From an uncultured Lachnospiraceae bacterium (lineage in GTDB: Bacteria > Bacillota > Clostridia > Lachnospirales > Lachnospiraceae), in the NCBI GenBank assembly GCA_947628025.1, contig CANQYH010000214.1:1-5712 (forward strand): DNA of 5,712 nucleotides, in the 5' to 3' direction. The notes beneath the pieces were generated by a model that was not told the origin of the DNA, did not search any database, and was given only the letters and a program-made list of their open reading frames with translations. The first letter of the stretch is position 1. The number at the start of each line of letters is the position of its first letter. Below, piece by piece: positions 1 to 4,815 of the stretch. The translations under genes and the position numbers were made by a program.

Positions 1-744
1 CCCAACGGCTGCGGCAAAACGACGCTTCTGCGCGCGCTCTGCCACGAAATCCCGCACACCGGCTCCTGCCTCTTAAACGGCCGGCCGATGGAGCAGATGA
101 CCTCCCGCCAGCTGGCCAGGCAGATCAGCTACATCCCCCAGCGCAGCGGCATCACCGTTTCCCTGCCTGTGACCGACGTGGTTTTGATGGGCTTTAACCC
201 GGTCTTAGGAGTCCTGGAACGGCCCTCCCGCATCCAGATCCAAAAGGCCCGCGAAGCGCTCCGCGCCGTGGGCATGGAATCTTTTGCGGAACACGATTAC
301 CAGAAACTCAGCGAGGGGCAGAAACAGCTCTGCATCCTGGCGCGCACCATCGTGGAGGACGCCTCTCTGCTGCTTCTGGACGAGCCGGAAAGCTCCCTGG
401 ATTTTCCTCACCGCCACCAGGTCATGCGGCTTTTGACCGGAATCGTCCGCGGCCGGACTTTCCCCGCCGCTATGGACGGCACAACGCTGCAAAAACATCT
501 CCCTGACGGGAACGATGCTTCTCCGAAAGCCGCCCTGGTCACGCTTCACGACCCTCTGCTGGCTCTGGAATACTGCAGCCGTCTGGTGCTTCTAAGCGGC
601 GGCGCCTGCACGGCCGTTCTCCGCCCCGCAGCCGACAGCGTTGCCGATATGGAATCGGCCCTGTCCGAGATCTACGGCCCTGTCCGGCTCCGGCCTTTCG
701 AGGAAAACGGACGGCGGCGCCTCGTCATGTTCCCGCGGGACTGA
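1..744 (+). CDS. ABC transporter ATP-binding protein, FecE/BtuD/MolC-like (5' partial)
   Basis: This is the ATPase subunit of an ABC transporter; it would sit on the cytoplasmic face of a membrane permease pair and power import. The reading frame is open from base 1, so the gene starts before the window; an ATG at 88 is internal because Walker A lies upstream of it. Counting visible residues: Walker A PNGCGKTT at 1-8, Q-loop Gln47 in SYIPQ, signature LSEGQ at 103-107, Walker B LLLLDEP at 123-129 with catalytic Glu128, D-loop SSLD at 131-134, and switch His183 in VTLHDP. All key residues are present, so it should be active. About 30-40 N-terminal residues are missing. The pattern best fits the family serving iron-siderophore, cobalamin and molybdate importers with FecCD-type permeases. 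The substrate cannot be read from this subunit; the nearby ModE/MocA-like gene makes molybdate or tungstate plausible. Oddities: LSEGQ instead of LSGGQ, and about 25 extra residues (roughly 153-177) before the switch histidine. It ends at TGA just before a terminator, so it is probably the last gene of its operon. Confidence 0.9.
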   Translation, partial: PNGCGKTTLLRALCHEIPHTGSCLLNGRPMEQMTSRQLARQISYIPQRSGITVSLPVTDVVLMGFNPVLGVLERPSRIQIQKAREALRAVGMESFAEHDYQKLSEGQKQLCILARTIVEDASLLLLDEPESSLDFPHRHQVMRLLTGIVRGRTFPAAMDGTTLQKHLPDGNDASPKAALVTLHDPLLALEYCSRLVLLSGGACTAVLRPAADSVADMESALSEIYGPVRLRPFEENGRRRLVMFPRD

Positions 745-765
745 AGCGCCTCATGCCGCATTCGT

Positions 766-818
766 CCGCAGGCCGGAAAAAACGCGGACGGATCCGATGA
801 GCGTCCGCCTGCGGTTTT
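766..818. terminator. Two-way intrinsic terminator between convergent genes
   Basis: The hairpin GCGGACG (784-790) pairs with CGTCCGC (802-808) around an 11-nt loop. On the minus strand this stem is followed by G and six T (complement of 777-782), a good terminator for the kinase gene. On the plus strand an outer pair, CCGCAGG (766-772) with CCTGCGG (808-814), shares one base with the inner stem and is followed by TTTT (815-818), which could stop the ABC gene. The minus-strand version is the stronger one. It fits the convergent arrangement of the two flanking genes. Confidence 0.75.
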
Positions 819-858
819 CGATGTCTTTTCCCCATATTCGGTTCCGACCGGCGGGACC

Positions 859-1830
859 TTACATCATGCAATGCTTCAGTATCTGCTCTTTCATCTGCGA
901 ATAGTAAACGATATGCCGGACGGTTTCTTCCACCTGTCCGATTCCGATCTCTTTTTCATCCTCCCCGCAGCCGATACCTAACGCGCGCCTGATATTATAT
1001 TCCAGCCATTCCAGTCTGCCGTTGTCGCAGTCATACAGGACTTCCCAATCCGCGGGCCATTCGCCGCCCGCGCTTTTATAGCCCTGTAAAAATGCCTGAA
1101 ACAGCCGAAAATCGATCCGGCAGTCCTCATATCCCGACCAGCACAACGCCGATTCAAACAATTCGATCAACGGATTGCCGTAAGATAAACATTCCAGATC
1201 GATGATGCGATATTCGTTCCCATTCCAGAGAACATTTTTACAGTCCATATCGTTATGGCAGATCGATACGGCCCCAGGCAGCCGGTTCCTCGCGCGGTTC
1301 CCTCTGTTCTGGCTGTCTTTTATCACCGGCGAAGCTTCTTTCAGGACCGCATACCGTTTCCGATCGGCCCTTTTCATCTCCGCAAGATAAAATTCCCAAT
1401 CCACAGACATCTCAGAAACAGGTTCGCGTTCAAAACGCCGGTCTATACCATGGATCCTCGCGAGCGCTTTCCCCATTTCCCGGCAATGATATTCCGTGAT
1501 CTCCCCGCTTTTCAAAGGTTTCCCGGCAAAATAATCAAAGAGGTAAAAATATTCGCCGTCTATTTCCTGCATTTTTCTTCCGTCAAAAGACAGCGCAGGG
1601 AGGATAGGGACACCGTTCTGCTCCAGCAGCCGCTCGATTCGCTCCGCGTTCGCATAATTCTCCATCGCCGTTTCCCTCTGCATGACAAACGGGTTCAGCA
1701 GTTTCAGGGCATAAACGCCCCGGTCCGTATCGATCCTGTACATCTTGTGCATAAAACCGCCGTCCAGACGGACCGGTTCGCCTTTCCATTTCCAGTTATA
1801 TTTTTTCTCTATCTTCGTAAATACCGACAC
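859..1830 (-). CDS. APH-family small-molecule kinase (phosphotransferase enzyme family), substrate unknown
   Basis: This is a 323-residue cytoplasmic protein with the aminoglycoside-phosphotransferase/choline-kinase fold, which moves phosphate from ATP or GTP to a small hydroxylated substrate. Visible motifs in order: a glycine-containing nucleotide loop around LDGGFMHKMYRI (22-33), the ATP-binding lysine Lys43 in YALKLL, the catalytic loop CHNDMDCKNVLW (191-202) with base Asp194 and metal-binding Asn199, and the second metal site IIDLE with Asp211. The length is normal for the family and no key residue is missing. The start is GTG, chosen because an excellent GGAGAGG lies five bases upstream. 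The gene is transcribed against both neighbours, is separately terminated at 766-818, and is lower in GC than they are (two sampled 60-base rows near 43-45 percent, others 50-57 percent). The family includes antibiotic kinases, CotS-like spore proteins, and choline, fructosamine and homoserine kinases. Nothing here shows drug resistance or a spore role. Confidence 0.85.
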   Translation of the reverse strand: MSVFTKIEKKYNWKWKGEPVRLDGGFMHKMYRIDTDRGVYALKLLNPFVMQRETAMENYANAERIERLLEQNGVPILPALSFDGRKMQEIDGEYFYLFDYFAGKPLKSGEITEYHCREMGKALARIHGIDRRFEREPVSEMSVDWEFYLAEMKRADRKRYAVLKEASPVIKDSQNRGNRARNRLPGAVSICHNDMDCKNVLWNGNEYRIIDLECLSYGNPLIELFESALCWSGYEDCRIDFRLFQAFLQGYKSAGGEWPADWEVLYDCDNGRLEWLEYNIRRALGIGCGEDEKEIGIGQVEETVRHIVYYSQMKEQILKHCMM

Positions 1831-1835
1831 TGTGA

Positions 1836-1842
1836 CCTCTCC
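1836..1842 (-). promoter_or_regulatory. Ribosome binding site deciding the GTG start of the kinase
   Basis: On the minus strand GGAGAGG lies five bases upstream of GTG at 1830-1828. This strong match and ideal spacing support GTG as the true start. Confidence 0.8.
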
Positions 1843-1904
1843 AAATACCGCTGCCGTTTCTCCGGCATAAGGGTTTCATTCCGACGCGACCGCAGAGACA
1901 AACC

Positions 1905-1933
1905 TTGCCGGATCCGCGCAAATCTGCTATGAT
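1905..1933 (+). promoter_or_regulatory. Sigma-A-type promoter for the HTH-MocA fusion gene
   Basis: TTGCCG (1905-1910, four of six consensus) is separated by exactly 17 bases from TATGAT (1928-1933, five of six). TG at 1925-1926 followed by C gives an extended -10 (TGCTATGAT). Transcription would start near 1940, leaving a leader of about 47 bases before the ATG at 1987. The -10 overlaps the palindrome at 1929-1943, which suggests repression at this site. Confidence 0.65.
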
Positions 1934-1943
1934 AGATTATCAT
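1929..1943. promoter_or_regulatory. 15-bp palindrome (operator candidate) over the -10 and start region
   Basis: ATGATA-GAT-TATCAT has perfect 6-bp arms around three bases. It covers most of the plus-strand -10 and the bases up to the expected transcription start. A protein dimer bound here would block RNA polymerase. The downstream gene begins with a ModE/LysR-type winged helix, so autoregulation is an attractive inference. The sequence does not match the E. coli ModE operator that I know, and resembles a Fur box only loosely. Confidence 0.45.
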
Positions 1944-1958
1944 GATCCGAAATCCCAA
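1929..1958 (-). promoter_or_regulatory. Possible divergent promoter for the kinase gene
   Basis: On the minus strand TTGGGA (complement of 1953-1958) is followed after 18 bases by TATCAT (complement of 1929-1934, five of six to the -10 consensus). If real, the two divergent promoters overlap at the palindrome and one regulator could control both. The leader to the kinase would be about 90 bases. The -35 is weak, and no better candidate was seen nearer the kinase start. Confidence 0.3.
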
Positions 1959-1975
1959 GATCACGGATCGATCCC

Positions 1976-1981
1976 AGGAGG
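1976..1981 (+). promoter_or_regulatory. Ribosome binding site deciding the ATG at 1987
   Basis: A perfect AGGAGG stands five bases before the ATG at 1987. The in-frame ATG at 1942 has no such site, lies almost at the predicted transcription start, and would add 15 residues not typical of the ModE-type domain. Confidence 0.85.
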
Positions 1982-1986
1982 CTGCC

Positions 1987-3126
1987 ATGTATCCAACCAC
2001 ACGGGTTTTTCTGAAAGACGATAACGGCGACAAATTTTTCGGCGAGGGGCCCTGCCGCCTGCTGGAGGGCATCGAGCGCACCGGCTCCCTCCGCGCTTCC
2101 GCCCAGGAAATGGAAATGGCCTACACCAAGGCCATACGGCTGCTGAAACACGCGGAAGAAACGCTGGGCTTCCCCCTGACCGAACGGACGATCGGCGGCA
2201 AAGGGGGCGGCGGCAGCCGTCTCACGGACCAGGCGCGGGAATTTGTCCGGAAATACAAGACCTACCGGGACGCCTGCTACCAGGCCAACCTGGAGATCTA
2301 CCAAACGATCTTTCAAGATGAAACGGCCGCAGCCCAATGCGGTCCCTCCGGCCCGGATCCGCGCACGCCGCGCCTTGCCTGTATCCTGATGGCCTCCGGT
2401 CTGGGACAGCGTTTCGGCGGCAACAAACTCATGGCCCCGTTTTGCGGGGAACCGCTGATCTGCCGGATCCTGGCGGCCACCGATTCACCTCTGTTCTGCC
2501 GGCGCATCGTCGTGACCAGGCATCCCGAGATCGCCGGATTATGTGAAAAAAAGGGCGTTCAGACCGTCCTGCACTCTCTCCCCTATCGAAGCGATACCGT
2601 CCGCCTGGGACTGGAAGCTCTTTGCGGCGAAGATCCCGCTGAGACCCGGCCGCCGGACAGCAGAACTGCTTCGGACGGCGGGACTGGTTCCGACAGCGCA
2701 TCTCCGGACGGCTGTATGTTCTGCGCCTGCGACCAGCCGTTTTTGTCCCGCGAAACCGTCGAGACCATGGCCCGCGCTTTCCTGGCCGAACCGGCGTACA
2801 TCTACCGGCTTGCCAGCGGCGGGACACCGGGCAATCCCATCCTCTTTCCCAAAGAATATTTCCACGCCCTCCGGAACCTGCCGCAGGACAAAGGCGGGGC
2901 CTGGATCGCCAGGGCGTTCCCGGATCAGGTGCGCTATATAGAAGCCGCGTCGCCCCGGGAACTGGAAGATACCGATACGCCGGAAAATCTGCGGCGGTTA
3001 GAAACGATCGCCGCCGAAAACCGGGATCATCCGGCGGAATCCAAAATGCAGCCATATGCGGACGGGTCGGGGTCCGAAAATGCTGCCGGCCCGAAGCATA
3101 CAAATGGATCAAAACAAAACGGTTGA
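1987..3126 (+). CDS. ModE/LysR-type HTH domain fused to MocA-like molybdenum cofactor cytidylyltransferase
   Basis: This is a 379-residue two-domain protein. Residues 1 to about 109 form a winged helix like the N-terminus of ModE: FFGEGPCRLLEGIERTGSL (18-35), then a recognition-helix region ASAQEMEMAYTKAIRLL and the wing GGKGGGGSRLT (70-80). Residues 129 to about 340 form a nucleotidyltransferase of the MobA/MocA fold: nucleotide loop ILMASGLGQRFGGNKL (133-148), metal-site motif CDQPFLS (248-254), GGTPGNPILFPKEYF (278-292), and DTDTPENLRRL (328-338). The GTPGNP element is MocA-like, pointing to CTP use and formation of molybdopterin cytosine dinucleotide, the cofactor of bacterial xanthine dehydrogenase-type enzymes. 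Specificity is inferred. A hydrophilic insert (about 214-241) and a polar tail (about 341-379) are unlike compact MocA proteins. No molybdate-binding TOBE domain follows the HTH. The protein may link cofactor synthesis to transcription. It is convergent with the purine permease and has its own promoter and terminator. Confidence 0.88.
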   Translation: MYPTTRVFLKDDNGDKFFGEGPCRLLEGIERTGSLRASAQEMEMAYTKAIRLLKHAEETLGFPLTERTIGGKGGGGSRLTDQAREFVRKYKTYRDACYQANLEIYQTIFQDETAAAQCGPSGPDPRTPRLACILMASGLGQRFGGNKLMAPFCGEPLICRILAATDSPLFCRRIVVTRHPEIAGLCEKKGVQTVLHSLPYRSDTVRLGLEALCGEDPAETRPPDSRTASDGGTGSDSASPDGCMFCACDQPFLSRETVETMARAFLAEPAYIYRLASGGTPGNPILFPKEYFHALRNLPQDKGGAWIARAFPDQVRYIEAASPRELEDTDTPENLRRLETIAAENRDHPAESKMQPYADGSGSENAAGPKHTNGSKQNG

Positions 3127-3128
3127 AC

Positions 3129-3180
3129 AAAAAAGGCGAGCCCGGCACGGAATCCCTGGTGCCGCGGCTCGCCAGTTTTT
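3129..3180. terminator. Two-way intrinsic terminator between fusion gene and permease
   Basis: GGCGAGCC (3135-3142) pairs perfectly with GGCTCGCC (3166-3173). The stem continues inward with GGCAC (3144-3148) and GTGCC (3159-3163) after a small bulge. TTTTT at 3176-3180 completes a plus-strand terminator. AAAAAA at 3129-3134 gives six T on the minus strand for the permease. It lies immediately after the fusion gene's stop and 12 bases past the permease's stop. Confidence 0.9.
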
Positions 3181-3192
3181 GCCATTTTTATT

Positions 3193-4623
3193 TCAATGCG
3201 CCTCTCCGGCCGCCTCCTGCTCCAGATCCTCTTTGCTCTTCGGCAGCAGGATATTCAGCAAAATCGCCACCATCGCCGCCGGAACGATTCCGGAACCGCC
3301 GAAGATCAGCTGCACATACTGCGGCGTATGCGCCAGAATCCCGGCGTTGGCGCCCATGCCGTAACCCACGCCCAACGCCACCGATACGATGGACAGGCTC
3401 CTGGCCGTCAGGGGTTTTCTCGTGATCAGCTGGATCCCGCTGAGTACGATCGAGGAGAACATCATAACGGCCGCGCCGCCCAGTACCGACTGCGGCATAA
3501 TGGAAACGATCGCGCCCAGCTTCGGGATCAGGCCGCACAGGATCAAAAACACCGCGCCGCAGGCCAACGCGCCACGGTTGACCACCTTGGTCATCGCCAC
3601 CAGGCCCACGTTCTGGCTGAAAGAAGTGTTCGGAAGTACGCCGAAAACCGCAGCGATGGAGGAACCGATGCCGTCGCAGATCACGCCGCCGGCCAGCTCG
3701 TCATCCGTAGCTTCGCGGCTCATACCGCCGATCATCACGCCGGAAATATCTCCCACCGTCTCCACCGCGGTCACGATGAACATGATCATGACCGGAAGAA
3801 TGGCTCTCAGATCAAACACCATCTTCACCGGCATCAGCTTCGGGATCTCAAACCAGGCGGAGGTGCCTACCTGGCTCCAGTTCAGGACCCAGGACTTCGT
3901 ATATTCCACGCCGTCCGCGTCGATCGCCGTATGCGGAAGCACCAGTCCCATCAGCACGGCGGCTATGTATCCGGCTACGATCCCTATAAGGATCGCGGAA
4001 GAACTCAAAAAGCCTTTCGTGCAGTGCTTTACCGCCAGGATCACCACCAGTACGAACGTGGCCAGCAGCAGGTTCTCCATGGAACCGAAATCCTTGGCCG
4101 TATTGCCGCCGCCGAACGAATTGATACCGACGGAGATCAGCGACAGACCGATGGACAGAACCACGGTCCCGGTCACGACCGGCGGAAAGAACTTGCGCAG
4201 CGGCTTCAGGAAAAATCCCAGCACGCCCTCGAACAGCCCACCCAGAAGAGACGCTCCCATCATCGCGCCGTAAGTCAACACGCCGCTTCCCATCGTAGCC
4301 GCCACGCCGCTGAAGACGCCGATGAAGCCCGAGCTGGTGCCCATGATGATCGGCACCTTGCCGCCGATCGGCCCGATCGAGAACAGCTGGATCAGGGTGA
4401 CAATGCCGGCTACCAGCATGGCATTCTGCAAAAGCGAGATCCGCAGGTCGGCAAACTCCGCGTTTCCGGCCAGGCCGCAGGCCCCGGTGATCACCAGAAG
4501 CGGCGTAAGATTTCCCACAAACATAGCCAGCACATGCTGGAGCCCCAGCGGGATCGCTTGGGAAAGCGGCATCTTGCCGTCAAACTGGAACGCCTGCTCA
4601 GAAAGTCCATTTTTCTTTTCCAT
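3193..4623 (-). CDS. NCS2-family xanthine/uric-acid-type permease
   Basis: This is a 476-residue integral membrane symporter (14 transmembrane segments expected for the family) that imports a nucleobase with protons or sodium. Hallmarks follow the characterised E. coli XanQ: QH at 29-30 in TM1 (GLQHVLAMFVGN), Glu288 in TAVETVGDISG, Asp317 in VICDGIGS, and the NCS2 signature Gln337-Asn338-x-Gly340-x4-Thr345-Lys346. Asp317 to Gln337 is 20 residues, the same spacing as XanQ Asp304 to Gln324. Gln rather than Glu at the signature start favours xanthine or uric acid over uracil. B. subtilis PbuX, PucJ and PucK belong to the same family; which of these it equals cannot be settled here. The start ATG has AAGGAG ten bases upstream, a slightly long spacing. 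The gene is a single transcription unit with its own promoter (4675-4703) and terminator (3129-3180). The neighbouring MocA-like gene fits use of the imported purine by a molybdenum hydroxylase. Confidence 0.93.
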   Translation of the reverse strand: MEKKNGLSEQAFQFDGKMPLSQAIPLGLQHVLAMFVGNLTPLLVITGACGLAGNAEFADLRISLLQNAMLVAGIVTLIQLFSIGPIGGKVPIIMGTSSGFIGVFSGVAATMGSGVLTYGAMMGASLLGGLFEGVLGFFLKPLRKFFPPVVTGTVVLSIGLSLISVGINSFGGGNTAKDFGSMENLLLATFVLVVILAVKHCTKGFLSSSAILIGIVAGYIAAVLMGLVLPHTAIDADGVEYTKSWVLNWSQVGTSAWFEIPKLMPVKMVFDLRAILPVMIMFIVTAVETVGDISGVMIGGMSREATDDELAGGVICDGIGSSIAAVFGVLPNTSFSQNVGLVAMTKVVNRGALACGAVFLILCGLIPKLGAIVSIMPQSVLGGAAVMMFSSIVLSGIQLITRKPLTARSLSIVSVALGVGYGMGANAGILAHTPQYVQLIFGGSGIVPAAMVAILLNILLPKSKEDLEQEAAGEAH

Positions 4624-4633
4624 TGTACCGTTT

Positions 4634-4639
4634 CTCCTT
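4634..4639 (-). promoter_or_regulatory. Permease ribosome binding site, partly inside a hairpin arm
   Basis: AAGGAG on the minus strand, ten bases before the ATG at 4623. Its first four bases (AAGG) are the end of the 3' arm of the inverted repeat at 4636-4671, so folding of the leader could limit ribosome access. Confidence 0.7.
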
Positions 4640-4671
4640 GTTTTTTCTTAGGGGGGGTATAAAAAACAAGG
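4636..4671 (-). repeat. Perfect 11-bp inverted repeat in the permease leader
   Basis: In the direction of the permease, CCTTGTTTTTT (4671-4661) and AAAAAACAAGG (4646-4636) are exact reverse complements around a 14-base loop holding a run of seven C (4657-4651). The second arm overlaps the Shine-Dalgarno. It is not a classic terminator because no T-tract follows the second arm. The predicted transcription start (about 4667-4669) falls within the first arm, so an RNA hairpin would keep at least seven pairs. The repeat may act as an RNA switch, as a DNA operator just past the promoter, or both. Confidence 0.65.
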
Positions 4672-4674
4672 CAT

Positions 4675-4703
4675 ATTATAGGAGATTTCTTCTATTTAAT
4701 CAA
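4675..4703 (-). promoter_or_regulatory. Near-consensus sigma-A promoter of the permease
   Basis: On the minus strand TTGATT (4703-4698, four of six) is followed by exactly 17 bases and a perfect TATAAT (4680-4675). Transcription should start near 4667-4669, giving a leader of about 45 bases. The AT-rich promoter stands out from the GC-rich surroundings. Such a strong core suggests that control is by repression or by the leader, with possible input from the upstream repeats. Confidence 0.8.
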
Positions 4704-4722
4704 TCCTTAATCTTCCAAAAAC

Positions 4723-4744
4723 GGTTTTTCGTAAAATTCTACAA
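4723..4744 (-). repeat. Promoter-proximal copy of a 22-bp repeat (regulator site candidate)
   Basis: Read on the plus strand: GGTTTTT, then C, GTAAA, A, TTCTACAA. It matches the copy at 4764-4785 in 20 of 22 positions. Within it, GTAAAATTCTAC is a 10-of-12 palindrome. Its centre is about 66 bp upstream of the predicted start, and 19 bp separate it from the -35. Confidence 0.6.
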
Positions 4745-4763
4745 TCCGCAGCCAAGACGCGTA

Positions 4764-4785
4764 GGTTTTTTGTAAATTTCTACAA
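4764..4785 (-). repeat. Distal copy of the 22-bp repeat, with a perfect palindrome
   Basis: Read on the plus strand: GGTTTTT, then T, GTAAA, T, TTCTACAA. It extends into a perfect inverted repeat TTTTGTA-N6-TACAAAA at 4768-4787. The copy lies 41 bp from the promoter-proximal one, close to four helical turns, so dimers on both sites would face the same side of the DNA. Confidence 0.6.
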
Positions 4786-4809
4786 AAGCGCCGGCCTGCG
4801 CCCCGCTTT
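4784..4809 (-). terminator. Probable terminator of the GH3 gene
   Basis: Six bases past the GH3 stop, minus-strand AAAGCG (4809-4804) pairs with CGCTTT (4790-4785). Inside are GGC and GCC arms with a GCAG loop and a small internal loop, and the stem runs into TTTT. Its T-rich end is the same DNA as one arm of the palindrome at 4768-4787. The stem is short and interrupted, so termination may be partial. Confidence 0.5.
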
Positions 4810-4815
4810 CATTGA

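Noticed and set aside
859..1830. Calling the kinase an aminoglycoside resistance enzyme or a CotS spore coat protein
   Set aside because: Only the general fold and catalytic motifs are visible; nothing diagnostic of a drug-modifying subfamily or of CotS was recognised.
1255..1932. A 225-codon plus-strand frame opposite the kinase
   Set aside because: Low-complexity Arg/Phe/Pro-rich product, no ribosome site, and the opposite strand carries a kinase with a full catalytic set.
1942..1986. Upstream ATG at 1942 as start of the fusion gene
   Set aside because: The perfect AGGAGG is placed for the ATG at 1987, and 1942 lies almost on the predicted transcription start and inside the palindrome.
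2429..3148. A 239-codon minus-strand frame opposite the MocA-like domain
   Set aside because: Arg/Pro-rich composition with no motif; it also runs through the terminator hairpin. It is a shadow of the real gene.
3196..4662. A 488-codon open frame on the plus strand, antisense to the permease
   Set aside because: Its product is rich in His, Arg, Gln and Asp without any recognisable domain, while the minus strand encodes a clear NCS2 transporter with all motifs. It is a by-product of GC-biased third positions.
4648..4674. An eight-codon leader peptide (ATG at 4674 on the minus strand, ending TAA before the permease)
   Set aside because: Its ATG is in the promoter discriminator, upstream of the expected transcription start, and there is no ribosome site.
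4624..4674. A purine or xanthine riboswitch upstream of the permease
   Set aside because: The predicted leader is only about 45 bases with one simple inverted repeat; no three-way junction or conserved purine-aptamer core can be seen.
4721..4733. A PurR PurBox in the permease promoter region
   Set aside because: A CGAA occurs on the minus strand, but the flanks do not match the known AWWWCCGAACWWT pattern and no paired box was found.
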